Notes: generated by a model from the letters alone, not told the origin. 64,000 nucleotides of DNA from Timema cristinae (GCA_039000515.1 JBCFYV010000001.1:62906621-62970620), one strand, 5' to 3'; shown: positions 1 to 12,423, counted from the stretch's first letter. Numbers and translations are program-made.

Positions 1-3000
1 AACGACAGCCTACAAATATCAGCCATTATAAATCCCCAGCACATTATCTATTCAATTATTGAAATAAAAATATCTATGATATACGCATACGTGCAAATAT
101 ATATATAACAGTTTTAATTATTTATAAACACAATTATATTATGTCATATTTTAATATTTCTTTTTTAAATATGTTCTCAAATGATGATAGATATCATTTT
201 ACTAAAAGATTTTAAAATATCTTCTTTATACATATAATTTTAGTCTCTACATGTAGTTGTTTTAAATAGCAAAAGTTGAAGCACTTCAGAATGAGAATAA
301 TTGAACATAAACATTGAATTCATAATACTAAAGTTATTATACTTTGTTAATGTTCATTATATGCCACAAAGTTATTATTATTCTGAAATGTGTACATTTT
401 TAAAAACAACATAATACATCTTCATATTGAAATATTTAGGTGCAATATTTAAAATTACTGAAAAATGAATAGTGACATATTTTAACTTTGATTGAAAACA
501 AATTTTCATATTGTTTAGTCAGTCCACTAAAGATTTAGTTATTTTTCATACAAATTGGATTTGCTAATTTTAGGGCACTCAAATCCATTAAATAAAGTCA
601 AGAATTTGGCAGGTCTGGTAAAAGAGATTGGAGAAACATTAAGCTATGCTGCCAACACCAATTCTCGACACTTTTCTGACAAAATAATTAAATTTTCTTT
701 GTGCATAATTTTCTATGTAGTCGAAAATTGCATAACTTCACTCACCTAGCTCATTTAAATTCACACATATCAATATTTATTTATCTGCCTATGATTGGTT
801 TTCCATAAGCACCCATGATGAAAGTCCTTAGAAAGTTAAAGTTGATCAAATTTCTATGGAGTTCTACAGACTACAGCCTCACAGGTATTCTGTGGACAGA
901 GCAATCTGTTACTGAGTAGTTAATCTCTTCTTATAGAGAGACCAAGCTCCTTATGGAGCATAGTCTTTTATAGAAATATGATTTCATAATTATTGGAATG
1001 TATTTTTAAGTTAATTAAAAAAATTGAAAATGTATGAGAACAGCTAACTGGCATCAAAATCATTTTAAGTTTATGTGACCTAATAGAAATGATTTTAACC
1101 AAATATGTAGTGCAAACTTTAGAAAAATCACATAACTATGACTTATTGTCTTAGAAATACTAATAAATATATAAACAATTAATTTGATTAAAATATATTT
1201 AATAACAGTGAATGTTTTAATTATTATTTATTTGGCTTCGGTCCATTCCCAAAGTTCGATTATGATTATTTTCTTTTGTTCCTTAGGCCTAGAAATTTGA
1301 ACATAATATTAGAATATGATGATTTAACCTGAATAAAAGCTGCCAAAATTATAAAATTAATAATATTCAACCTCACCTTTGAGAATAGAATAAATAAGAT
1401 AAAATCCCTATGTTTATATTTAAGACCGTTATAAAACATAAAGCCCACAACTAGGATAAAATTCTCATTTAACTTTAAATGGGTAGTTCTTCAAACATGA
1501 TATAATTTCCATTTAAATAATGCGTTATAATTGAAATTTGTTAGTACCAAGCCTAAAAAAAACCGCTCCATTCAGGATTATACAAAATTACTTAATACTA
1601 TAAACTTGTCTAGGACTACAAGTCAAATCTGTGTTGAATATTTTACTAAGCTAAGGCTCTGAATCCAATATTAAAATATTTAAAAAAAAGTTGATAAACA
1701 TTTTAGACACATTTAAGATTTATTAAACGTATAATCTAATAAAAAGCTCTAATCTCAAAAGGTGAAAAATCAAACAAAAATCATATCAAATTTTAAACAT
1801 ACCTACTATAAGATATTCCAGTCACAAACAACTAACCCACAGGTGATTTCTTTACAACCTGGACTCAAGTTAAATTTCTCTCTTCACTTTACCACGCAAT
1901 TGGTTTCCAGTCTGCTTATTTGTTAAGTAATAATGAATTATATATTCAACTTTGGAGCCAAACCCATCAAATCTTAATCCAAGATCTATTTTGATTAAAG
2001 ATTTCAAATTAAATCTGAATTTTACTAAGATTTGGATTCTGATTCAAAATTTTGAAGGTTTGTACAGCCTTAGAATCAACTATTAAAACACAAATAATGA
2101 GCTTAAACCTTACTGTATTTAAATATATTTGTGATTTTATGCACTCTAAATTACTTTAATGGTGTGATTTAAAACACATGTATTGATACTATGGCATCAT
2201 TTTATAAGCTGAGTATACCATATAAAATGTCAAATAATCTTATAAAAAAATGTGACAAACAAAATGGCAAAACTTTTTCCACGTGAACCTTGAAAAAATG
2301 AGGTTTTTAATGAGAGCTGTTAATTTAAGAATATTAAAAAAAATGAACCTTTATCTTTTGATTTCCACAATAGACATTAGTTAAACCTACATTTAGAAAC
2401 CATGTTCAATATGATTATATTATAATGGATCAAAATATGTTATTTATATCTGAAATGCTTCAAGTTTTGGTTATAGTTGTACAAGAATGTTGGCCAATCT
2501 GACTTATTACTGTGATAGAACTAAATAATCATTATTATATATTATATTCTCTTTCATTAATAAAATAAATATAGGCTTACTACTCACATTGAAAACTAGC
2601 TTCATTTATAATGTACATATTTTCTCTATTATGCAAACTGTCATACGTTTTATCACAACATAATTTACATAGTTATACACTTTCATCATGTACACCCTTT
2701 CTCAAATGACAATGGAAAGTAATTATTCACATTTTCCCATTAACTTTAAGATGCACAAATTAATGACATTTAGTCCATAATTAAAGATAATTAAAACAGC
2801 CTCATGAAAGAGAGTTAACACTGTCAAAGCATATGTTAAATAAAGCCTTAGATAAGTATAGGTAATTATGAGTATCTCAAAATACAGTTTCATGAATAAT
2901 ACTTCTTCTGTTCAACAAAAGGTGAATAGTAAATAATGTTTTATTATCATCATCATCATTTTATATAGTAGTCCTCTAATTTTTGCAACTAAATAGCAAT

Positions 3001-3214
3001 GTGTATTAGAGTGGACTGAAATTGACATTAAAATTAAAATAATGTGAATTTGAAACTACAATAGCAACCAATAATTGAATTTTATATTAAATAGCGATCA
3101 TATTTTTTATTCTTTTAAAATAACATCTTCTGACCTCTACCAAACTCTTAGTATCTACATTAACAATTCAGCAATTTTATAGTATTTTGATAGCTCTTAG
3201 TTTTAATAAATAAT
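1..3214. other. AT-rich sequence, no recognised feature
   Basis: Strongly AT-rich, with stops in every frame and no coding similarity that I recognise on either strand. A short ATC/CAT-rich run lies near 2946-2960. It is downstream (3') of the Fas1 last exon and may be intergenic. Confidence 0.6.
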
Positions 3215-3227
3215 CAAGATAATTTTA

Positions 3228-3516
3228 TTATTATTATTATTATTATTATCACCGCGTCTTACTACCCGTTCGGGTTATACGCACTTACGCTAATGTGTAA
3301 TGGTAGGTGTGATTGTGAGATGAAATGAAGGACCTACAGTTTAACGTGGAATCCGAACCACGGTGGAGGCCTGGTATTCCCCACATTCACAAGATGTCTT
3401 GTCAGAGGTGAAGGAAGGGTTTGGTAATCAGATAAATCTGTGCCGGGACCAAGGATTGAACCCCGGCCGCCAGCACAGAAGTCTGACACCTTACCCCTAG
3501 ACCACCAGGTCACCGA
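3228..3516 (-). mobile_element. tRNA-derived SINE, copy 1, with 13-bp target-site duplication
   Basis: Read on the minus strand, the element starts with a tRNA-like head: an A-box-like GGTGGTCTAGGGGTAAGG and a B-box-like GGGTTCAATCC. It then has a unique body and ends in a (TAA)n-type tail, seen as (TTA)n at 3228-3249 on the plus strand. The 13-bp sequence CAAGATAATTTTA flanks it exactly at 3215-3227 and 3517-3529, which is the mark of LINE-driven retroposition. A second copy at 22197-22463 differs at only about five positions over roughly 235 bases, so the family was active fairly recently. The long open frame inside it has no coding meaning. Confidence 0.9.
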
Positions 3517-3739
3517 CAAGATAATTTTAAAATACCATAATGCACCTTTTTATAAAAATATTTTATCATAAATATTTAAAATAAACATAACTGATAGTTA
3601 TAGATAATTTTAACTGGAGACATTTAATAAAAATAATAAAATTAGTGAAAAATATTTATAATCAAAGAAGATACCTTTTATTAATTTAAATGAGGTTTAA
3701 AATTCTTCACTGAGAGTACGGCGTGTTTTTTTGACTAAT

Positions 3740-4380
3740 TATTATAACTTTATTTTTATCAGTTACTTTTAAGCAATCCTTTGTCGTTATCACTCCAACA
3801 GCTTGCAAAACAGCTGAAGTAATAGCTGCAGAAAACACCATATTTATCACACACACTTGCTGGTGTTGGAAGCTGCAATCTCATTTGAAGACCTCGTTCA
3901 CCAACTTCAGAAGTGGAAGGTTGTGTAATACACATAGCTTCCTCATGCAAAGATGATTCTGATGTAGAAGACTTAGTTTTTTATTATTTTCATCAAAATT
4001 AATTTGTGTAAAATTTGTAAACACTAGATTTAACACATTTCTTGACCTGTTTAGATTTTCTTTCTTATTTTCTTTTTAGCCCATTTGTTTAAATAAAGTC
4101 ATTTTTTCCCCAAATCCATTTTTCTGGATGATCTTTGATCGCAAAGAAGTAACTGTTCTCTGTTAGATAGTTTCATATTTTTTCCGAAAATACACTGAGA
4201 TAATGATACACATTTACAAGCAGCAATGTTAAAGAGTTTGCTCTCTATAGATCTAAAAGTATCAACTCTGGTACCGTAGCTTGAATTTCGTTTGGCTTTA
4301 GGATATCTTACAAAGCTCAGATACTTATTATGGTAGCTACAAAGCAACTAGCTACTGTCTCAACACTGCTCCCTGCTGCT
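3740..4380 (-). pseudogene. Decayed transposon-associated protein, unnamed family
   Basis: Two minus-strand coding fragments lie in the same order as in a protein type I recall from many invertebrate transposons. The first, at 4347-4099, contains RYPKAKRNSSYGTR, then LFNIAACKC, then a spaced LLLCDQRSSRKM. The second, at 3950-3759, contains RLQLPTPASVCDKYGV. The pattern of a Cys-rich CKC segment followed by a D-QR-RKM block and an L-P-T-x-CD-x-YGV block is characteristic, but I cannot name the function or superfamily. The frames are broken and no complete reading frame survives. No terminal repeats were found. Confidence 0.5.
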
Positions 4381-4429
4381 GCTTATTTTGTTTATCGTGG
4401 TGAAAAGTTAGGAGGCAAAGGCGAAGTCA

Positions 4430-4745
4430 GAGCGGAGAAGGCATAAGAGACAGCTGCACTCATCTCATCAACAGAGGCATAAGAGCACAGCTTGCGCTCA
4501 TGCTCATCAATCATGAGGGCGATAAGAGGCATGACAGCTTCGCTCATGCATCATCGGTGATACATGAATTGTCTCATCAATCATGAGGGCGATAAATGAT
4601 GTGCACATCATGACTAAGTACTTGCGCTAATCATGCGTGAGCATCAGTGCTTGTCATCATGCGATAGGCTGAAGTGTATTATCATTAGGATAAATACTGC
4701 TATGTCTATCATAAAAGACAGCTTATGTATAATCATGAGGATAAT
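4430..4745. repeat. Degenerate tandem repeat rich in ATCATGA/GATAAG words
   Basis: A locally GC-richer block repeats, imperfectly, a unit with GATAAGAGGCATGACAGC-like and CTCATCAATCATGAGGGC-like parts. The phrase TCATCAATCATGAGGGCGAT occurs at 4504 and again at 4574, 70 bases apart. Further decayed units run to about 4745. Many words are self-complementary (for example TCATGA), so it could fold. No coding frame is evident and I do not recognise its origin. Confidence 0.55.
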
Positions 4746-5285
4746 TTCCTCTAGCCACATAATGGAGTATTGAAATATTTGATACTATCTAAACAATTCA
4801 TGGCTACAATATTTTTCAATATAAATATTACACTAGGGGAAATGGTATTACATGATTACACTATTTGGTTGTATATTGTAAATATAAAATACCTGGTAGA
4901 GGTAGAAGATATTTTTCAAATTTAATATAAATTTTTACTCTTGTTTAATACAATAAAATGCAGCTTTTGATAGGTATTGTAAAATGAAATGATTAATTTC
5001 ATTTTTTCAGCCCACCTTAATGTGTATAGCGTATATGTAAATTATATATATTTTTTGTGCTGCAAGTTGAAATTCAACTATCATAATTATTATGCCCCAT
5101 ACACATATGCAATGTTTTAAATATTAAATTAATAGATAAACTTGTAATGAAATAATGATGGCAGCTATGATGAAATAACCAGTGAAGTAGCTACTACGAA
5201 ATATAAGTCGCACATACACATATAGTAGTAATTTTTTAATGATTATTTTGGAATAAGTTAATGTTTGCAAAAAAATTAGAATCTA
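4746..5285. other. No recognised feature
   Basis: AT-rich sequence between the degenerate repeat and the hAT-like MITE. Nothing supportable is seen. Confidence 0.5.
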
Positions 5286-5454
5286 TTTCAGGACAAGGGC
5301 GCAGTGAGAATTTAATTTGGGTGGGTGGGGGTAAGAGGGGTTCCAAATAATAAGTTTATGACATGATGTTAAGACTGACTAGCTATTAAACCCTAGGAAA
5401 TAAAAACATTGTTATTTTACACAGTAGGGGTGTAAATTTATTTGTGAAAGGGGC

Positions 5455-5469
5455 GGGGGGGGGGGGGGG
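5455..5469 (+). repeat. Poly-G run (15 G)
   Basis: Fifteen consecutive G residues inside the hAT-like MITE, preceded by GGGGC. The run length is likely to be unstable in sequencing. Confidence 0.9.
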
Positions 5470-5535
5470 TCAAGTAACAATCAAGTTTTTTAGGGACTTT
5501 GTACCTTCTTCTCCTCAGTTGTTAAAAAAATTGGA

Positions 5536-5965
5536 TGCTCCTTTAAGCTATTTATAGTAGTCCTATTTTGAAGAATATTTGATAGTTATACTCTTTAAAA
5601 AGCCATTTAGAATAGTTCTCCCTGAAATGTTTGAAATTTGAATACTCCTTAAAGCATATTTGGAATTCCTCAATTGATGAAAATGTTAGTGCTTCTAAAA
5701 GTTATTTTAAAAGTGCTCACCAGATTTTTTTTTAAATTTGATAAGCCCTAGAAATTGTTTAGAGTATTCTTCGCCAGATTTCTTTTTCAAAAATTAGACC
5801 CTTTAGAAGCTAATTGGAGTGGTCCATGCTTGGATAAAAAAAAAATGCATATAGAAGCTATTTGTAGTGGCCCCCTAAAAGATATTTCTTTTAAAAAATA
5901 TATGTCTCTGGAAGCCATTTAGAGTGGTATTCACTGGGAAATTTTTGAAAAGAGAATGCCTTCAT
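5536..5965. repeat. Degenerate ~52-bp tandem repeats inside the MITE
   Basis: About eight diverged units, each with a block like CTTTAGAAGCTATTTAGAGT followed by GGTCCTC and an A/T-rich tail with TTTTTGAAAAATT. Unit starts are near 5538, 5592, 5645, 5692, 5744, 5798, 5850 and 5905. Period varies from 47 to 57. Confidence 0.55.
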
Positions 5966-6084
5966 GTTAATGGAAGTTTGATACAAGGCCATCTTTAAGC
6001 TTAACATTAAAAACTTTCAAAAATTTCTGGGGGAGGGGTTTAAACCCCATAGCCCCTCTCACTCCCTATGCCCATGTTTCAGGT

Positions 6085-9000
6085 ATTTTCTTTTGGATGT
6101 TTAAATTCAAACCTTTATATTTATCTTGATAAATTTAGAGATATATTCATAGTTAAAGAGTAATTAAAATTAAATGCCATTTAATTTGAGCCATTTTTCA
6201 TCTTGGGTTTGTTTGTAAGACAGGAAAATTACTGTTTAAAATGCTCACATTAGGATATTAGTATATTTTCCGTGCATGTGCTTGTACTTAAACATCGTTG
6301 ACTACTATGATGTGTGCTACTACCAAATTATAATGATTGCAACTTGTTTTGATAAAAATCCCTATGAGAGTTATGACTTGTATTGAATTAAGTACAAAAA
6401 CATCACCCATGTGTATTGTGCATTAGAGTAGGATGTATGTAGCATATAGTTTCATACTTTACTAGGTAAAAAGTGAAAATGAAAATACAAAATTATAGTA
6501 GTTGTTTAAAATGGCTTAAATCAAAGTTAAATAATTGATAATACTTTCTAAGTATTGATTAACTATAATTAACATAATATACAAATAATTGTTAATACCA
6601 AAGCCAAATATTATATCTTATTAAATCAAATATTTACTACTTCAATAAATTTATTGTAAAGAAGAGCCTATTAATTTGTCTTAAAACCAGGTTATATAAA
6701 TTAATATGTGGCAATTGGATGGTTAAAGTTGCAACAATTTGGGAACAGGTCAAGTGTTTTATTGGTATACAGTATTTAAAAATATTGTTAATGCATCACA
6801 GTGCCAGGAAACAATTATTTGGAATTTTTGTAAATTGGTTGTAATTTCATTTAATTGGCTGGTTGCTCAATCCTTGGTTTAATGTTGAAGTTATAAACTT
6901 TATTAGTTAATTTATTTGAAGGCTTATTTTACCAATGTAGTAGCAATGGCAAAAATTGCTTGAAGATTAATGTGGAGGATGTATTTAAAAGTTTCACTAT
7001 CACATACACGCACTTTCATAAAACTACACAAATACTTTAAATATATAATCACTCTGAGAAGCTGACAACCCACATGAGCACCAAACCCTCGACCAGTGAT
7101 TGCAGGATTTATATCTGTATTCTGGCTCAGTGGGGTTGGAGCACTAAGACAAACGTCTGGCTTTCAAAATTCCCACGCAAAGTTATATTAAGTTTTCATA
7201 TGTATTTTGAAAAAGAGTTATGAAATGCAAATAATTCTTACTAAATACTTATCTTCTTTTCATTGTTAAAGCCATATTGCATTCCACCTTTCCTGTACCT
7301 TTTTACAAGTTTAATATAAATACTTATTTTGATATATTGGGAAAATAAACAATATGTAAACTTTAAGCATATCATTTCTACTGAATGAGCATTTAGAATC
7401 TGGCAATTTCTTTTGTTAAAACTTGGTTGTGTGTGGCATCAGTCAATGTGATGTGAATATTAGAATAAGTCAATGTTTGTTTTAATCATGACTACCTTTG
7501 TTCTTGGCACAAGATTACTTTCCAGCATTATTTACTGAACACATTCAATTATTTATTAAATCCATTAATATCTTTAACAATTTCTCTCACAAAGTCATTC
7601 TTCTTAAGACGCATTCTTACACATATTTTAAATTTATTTATGTAATTTTGTTTTTGGGATGCAGTACCATCAGCATAATGTTATTAGTGGAATATTTATA
7701 AATAAGGTTGGTTAATTATATAATTAATATCTATATGAGGGATACTATAGAAATTTACTAATGGTTTTAGAAAACAATGTTCACAATTCTTCATGAAACA
7801 TCAATGTGTATAGAGCCACCTTTGTTATTTATAACAAATTGATTATAACAATAATCTTGCTCTGCCACCTTTTCATTTGATTAAAATTAAGATTCTCCAT
7901 AGAAATGTTAATAGGGCCTTTGTAAAGAATAAACTATTATCTGACCTGGTTTTAAAACAAAATATTTTATAAACAAATACATTTTTTTACCTGATGGAAA
8001 GTTTTCATTAAATAGTTTGAAATGGCTAAGTTTGGTAAAGTGAAAACAATGCATACTTGTGAAAACAATTCATACTTATTAACAACTTTGTTTCATAGGA
8101 CATATTTATACTAGGGTAGAAAAACAAGTTCTACCAAAATTTACTTTAAAAGTAAAAAGTATTGAGTGTTAGGAGATGAATTTGATATTCTATTTACACA
8201 AGTGCTAGTATATCTCATTTCCACAGAGTGAGTAACATCGACTAGTTTATCTGAAACATCACATCATTTACCCACCTAAGCCTACCCCTTAAAAGTTTAA
8301 CTTGAGTACCCATGTCAAATCACACACACTGAAATAAATTATACAAATAATAATAGTATTAATAAATAATAATATTAATATTAATAATAATAATAATAGT
8401 GAAAATAGAGGAGGTTGTTAATTATATATATATTTTAACCGAGTAAATATTTTATGATGTCCACCTAACTAAAAATATATTTATATAGTAGCCTACCTAT
8501 AGGTCTATGTTTCAATTTATTTTAAAATTAGGTGGGAATGATAATATTTTTATTCAGTTAAAATATATAACCAGCATTCTACTCTATTTCCATTATTATT
8601 AATATAATTCCCATAATTGTAATTTCATTCTGAAACCAGTCTGCAATATATAAAGTTAAAAGATACTCAGTGCTTTAGATAAAAACATTTACAAATTAAC
8701 TATACTTTAAGTCTATATAAAATGTATGAATAAATAACAAAACTAAACAAATTATTTTAGAGAATTTAATTGTGAATAAGTTTGAAGGATGAGTCTTACA
8801 AGTCTTCATATCCCTCTAATCCTTGCAATAAAAAATAAAATCAGTTTTGTGATTTGAAATATATATAATATAATTATTTTTAGATGGTTACTAGTGATGC
8901 ATCCCGGTTTAAACATAGTAAAACTATAACAACCAGAGCCAATACCATTAATATACCACTTAGGCCTAACTAAATATTATATAAGAAAAAAAATCTCATT

Positions 9001-9189
9001 TAGTCAAAATATCTATTTTAAATAAAAACTAAAGAAGTAATGTGAACAAAATAATACCCAATAGGCTATTTAGAATTGAAATTCCTAGGTACAATGAAGA
9101 TTTAGATTTAAAGTTTGAGAAAAAGTGGGTTCCAGCCATAAAACATGTCCTTCACTTGCTGGCCAATATTCTATATTTATTAATGCTTT
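6085..9189. other. AT-rich sequence, no recognised gene
   Basis: No supportable coding, RNA or mobile feature was found. Short AAT-type simple sequence lies around 8340-8400. The 67-codon open frame at 7498-7701 has low-complexity hydrophobic composition and no recognisable family. Confidence 0.55.
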
Positions 9190-9951
9190 TTAACCCGTTG
9201 TGTTTTACTTTACTTGGTACTGTGCATGCCTGGGCAGCCATATTTAAAAATGGAGTATCTTTTTACAATCTGTAGTCCTTACTTCAAAGTTATGTAGCTC
9301 ATAAACTACCTATTGGTTTTGATTGGAAGAAAACAGTTTAGATTGATAACATTCTACTATATTATTTGTGTTATTTTATAGGTAATGATAATATCTATCA
9401 AAAGAAAGTGACAGCTGCAGATAACTAAAATTGTTTTAGTAACGTCAGTAACTACCAAATACTGTTCTTCCTACCGAAATAAGGGCGTAGAAAGTTACCA
9501 TTTTCTATAACAGAACACTGTATATTCAGTTACTAAATATTGAGATATAAAGGCCATATTACTAGTATTTTGAAATTTTTCACAATCATTATTATCATAA
9601 TCATCATTTGAACCATGCTCTGAATTTTCTTAATCAACGTTATCTTCCTCGTAAATAAAATTTCTTTTGGTTACGCTTTCGCACAAATAATTCAATATTT
9701 TATTCTCATTTAAAATCATCCTATTTTGCGACACCATTACTAAATGGCTTGTTTAAACATCTGTTGCATGGGTAAAGAAATCCCCTTTATTTCCCGGAAG
9801 AAACACATAGGATGTGTGTAAAATAACTAAACACACCCAGCATATGATTGTGCTGCCATCTAGACATATCATGTTCAACTAAGACACAAGCAATGTGTCC
9901 CACGCATGGTCTAGCTCTTTGGCACCATGCTGCTATGGCACAAGAGGTTAA
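9190..9951 (-). mobile_element. Short piggyBac-like element between TTAA sites (remnant)
   Basis: A TTAA at 9190-9193 followed by CCCGTTGTG faces a TTAA at 9948-9951 preceded by CACAAGAGG, whose complement is CCTCTTGTG. These make 7-of-9 matching terminal inverted repeats directly inside TTAA, the piggyBac target. On the minus strand about 9720-9590, a broken frame reads NENKILNYLCESVTKRNF followed by an acidic stretch. This resembles the acidic N-terminus of piggyBac transposases, but weakly. The catalytic domain is absent. Confidence 0.45.
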
Positions 9952-9980
9952 ATAACTAAACAAATTAATATATTCATAAT

Positions 9981-9985
<5 letters not shown>

Positions 9986-10029
<44 letters not shown>
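9986..10029. repeat. (TA)n microsatellite
   Basis: About 22 uninterrupted TA dinucleotides. Confidence 0.95.
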
Positions 10030-10030
<1 letters not shown>

Positions 10031-11433
10031 CTATACAACTCTGCTGATGAATATAAATATATTTTAGTCTCACCTACACTAAAGTAATTAACTTATGTTT
10101 GAAAAGTAATCTAAACTCATCAAGATACATGTTGGTATACCTCTTCTATGAGAATAATAATCAAAAAGCAAAATCCTAACTGTATTAAAAATGTGTCCCA
10201 ATTTGGTTTAGTATTGAAAACAATCAATCTAAACAGATTCTAACAAACCTTGGTACTTACATAAGATCACCTTCGGACATGAATCCTAAAAATGCATTGT
10301 ATTTGTTTATTTTGAATGATACACCATTTAGGGAACAGTAATAAAAACAAAATATTTAAATTACATTAGGTGAGTTGAACATATAGCCTTCTATGATCAG
10401 GGAAATTAGTAGTTTATTCATTGTAGAAATCTTTACTAGACTCAAAGAGGAAAAAAGATCAAGAGCCTGCATTCATTTAACTGTTATACTTTTTTATTAT
10501 CAACCGTTGAGTTAATATTTAAAATCTTTTAATCAATGGATAATTAGGCCATTAAGCTCGCAGACATTTTATTATATACAATGTTATAACATTTTTTCAA
10601 GGCTATCTTTAAAACTAAAATAAATTAGTGTATTAGAGAACACAAACTAATTTTTTGATTCATTAAAATTTAAAATTATTTTTAAAATAGGTCAAGTATA
10701 TCAAGAACATGTGAAGTAGCTTTCATGACATATGGATGCTATACTTCCCCAGTAAAACTGTATCTATTAGTGAATATTTTTTCTAGATAAAATCAAACAT
10801 TTTTTCATCGTAATTTAAATTAAAATATAAAACATATCTATCCTACCTCAGATTGCCTCTTAACAAACTAAGAACACTCAGGGTGTCATTGGTACACTGC
10901 GATTTAAAAAATAATGTATTAAAATTTAAAACCTAACAGGAAGTCTTATTTTTTTAAAAAAACCCAACTAAAACCCATTAAAATTAAAATTTAGTATATC
11001 TTTTTTTTTACTATCTTTTTAGATTTTTTGTTCCCTTTTATACTCATGGATATAGTAAGAAGAGATGTTTATTGTTTACTTATTTGAAAATATTTGTAAT
11101 GCTCATCTCTTGAACAGTAATATTTGCTATCATATATGTTCTTTGAGGAATAGGTAATACTACTTGTGGCCAAGCGTTGCAATTGCTCTATAGTTTGAAA
11201 GGTGGAGGGGTGAGAGGAGTGTTCTAGTACAGTCAGTACCAAATGGAAAATGGGACATAATTCCTTCATTGTGAATAGTTGGTTTAGCACGCTTATTTGA
11301 ATCCATTTTAAAAACACTTCATGTACTTTGTATTTAAAGTTGATTAGGTACCCATAATGTATGTAAAATAAAAAGGTAAAAATAAAGTAAAAACGTTCTA
11401 CACAAAACTACTTAAAGTCTTAAACTATCAAAC
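10030..11433. other. AT-rich sequence, no recognised feature
   Basis: No coding family, RNA gene or terminal repeat recognised. The open frame at 11069-11317 on the minus strand has no recognisable motif. Confidence 0.5.
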
Positions 11434-11592
11434 TTACATGCCCCCCTCATAAGCTGACCGAAGTGTACATGCCAGAACGTCAAGATAACGAGTAATGACG
11501 TTATCATTGATCTTTCGCTTCAGTAGTCGACATTCTTTCCGCATCCAATGTTTAATATGCCAAGTAGTAGTAGATATAGTATGGTACTTCAT
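11434..11592 (-). other. Possible small coding exon or 52-codon ORF, family unknown
   Basis: A minus-strand ATG at 11592 opens 52 codons with non-simple composition, including WHIKHWMRKECRLLKRK and VITRYLDVLACTLRSAYEGG, in an otherwise AT-rich stretch. The frame closes with TAA, but this TAA lies inside a perfect splice-donor consensus GTAAGT (11437-11432). The reading could therefore continue into a downstream exon after ...GGC AT. I do not recognise the protein and no downstream exon was identified. It could equally be a fragment of a transposon. Confidence 0.25.
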
Positions 11593-12032
11593 GTGAGATC
11601 ATAGGGGGTCAGATATAAAGTGAATGTCATAGGAAGGAGGGAATAAAACAATATTTATTCACAAGTAAAGTAAGTTGTATTAATATCATTGACATTGTTT
11701 AGAAATAGATAATCTGTGTCATGTGTTCATTCAGACTTCAATAAGCAATGTAGCACGCAACACAAATATGCACCAGTGCTATCCGTTTTAGAGTATTTTC
11801 ATTATTTGGGGGATAAAATAAATAGAACCATTTAATTACCAAAAGTTTGATCAAAAAAATAAAAATGAAAAATTCTTCACCATTATTCTTCAGAATCCAT
11901 TTCAAATAATGAAAATAGGATTACATGATTTTATAAAATAAGATTTGAATACAAGTTTGTGTGTTATATATATATACATAATTCATAAATCAATAACCCA
12001 ATTATTTGTCAATAGCCTTTATTAGCTTAAAC
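11593..12032. other. No recognised feature
   Basis: AT-rich sequence up to the target duplication GCTTAAAC at 12025-12032. Nothing else to report. Confidence 0.5.
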
Positions 12033-12396
12033 CAGAGTGGTCAAAAATTTTCAAACCGAGGGCCAAATTTGATTATATATTTGCACCGCGGGAAAAAGAT
12101 ATATTTAGTAACCCCATAAACTTAAACAACACTTAATAAACAATTATTTTTAATACATTTATGTTTAAAAATGAGGTAGCCCAATGGCTAAATAATTTTA
12201 TAGTAAAGAAAATTGGTAAAACTAAAGAAAAAGGAAAAATAAACTACTAAGAATAAATTTGATGAAGAAAGCCCACCTAGGGAAAGAGGAAAGATGTGGG
12301 AAGAATCCAATGCACAAAGGTGACATCTTCTTCCTTTCTTCTGTCTTCTATAGTAGAAGTAGTCACACACACACATTTTAACACAAATAGAATAAT

Positions 12397-12423
12397 ATTT
12401 CGGCATTGTTGCCTTTATCAAAC
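12397..12423 (-). ncRNA. Hammerhead-ribozyme-like motif of a Penelope-like element (degenerate)
   Basis: On the minus strand, TTGATAAA is followed by the hairpin GGCAACAATGCC and then GAAAT. This parallels the hammerhead core CUGAUGA - helix II - GAAA known in Penelope-like elements. The first core block departs from consensus (TGATAAA for TGATGAA), so cleavage activity is doubtful. It sits between the endonuclease frame and the element's 3' region. Confidence 0.4.

Larger units (their letters stand above)
5294..6076. mobile_element. Non-autonomous hAT-like MITE with internal tandem repeats
   Basis: The left end CAAGGGCGCAG and the reverse complement of the right end, CATGGGCATAG, are imperfect terminal inverted repeats. 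They are flanked by TTTCAGGA (5286-5293) and TTTCAGGT (6077-6084), an 8-bp duplication with one mismatch, which fits hAT transposition. Next to the termini the sequence is G-rich on the left and C-rich on the right. The interior has no coding capacity. It holds a G run at 5455-5469 and degenerate tandem repeats at 5536-5965. Confidence 0.65.

Noticed and set aside
3334..3519. Open frame [20 protein letters not shown] on the minus strand, also at 22293-22490
   Set aside because: The frame is the tRNA-like head and body of the SINE; both copies give it because the SINE is duplicated.
9042..9275. 77-codon plus-strand frame starting MNKIIPNRLFRIEIPRYNED
   Set aside because: No recognised domain, and its 3' part runs across the left TTAA terminus of the piggyBac-like element. 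Probably chance.
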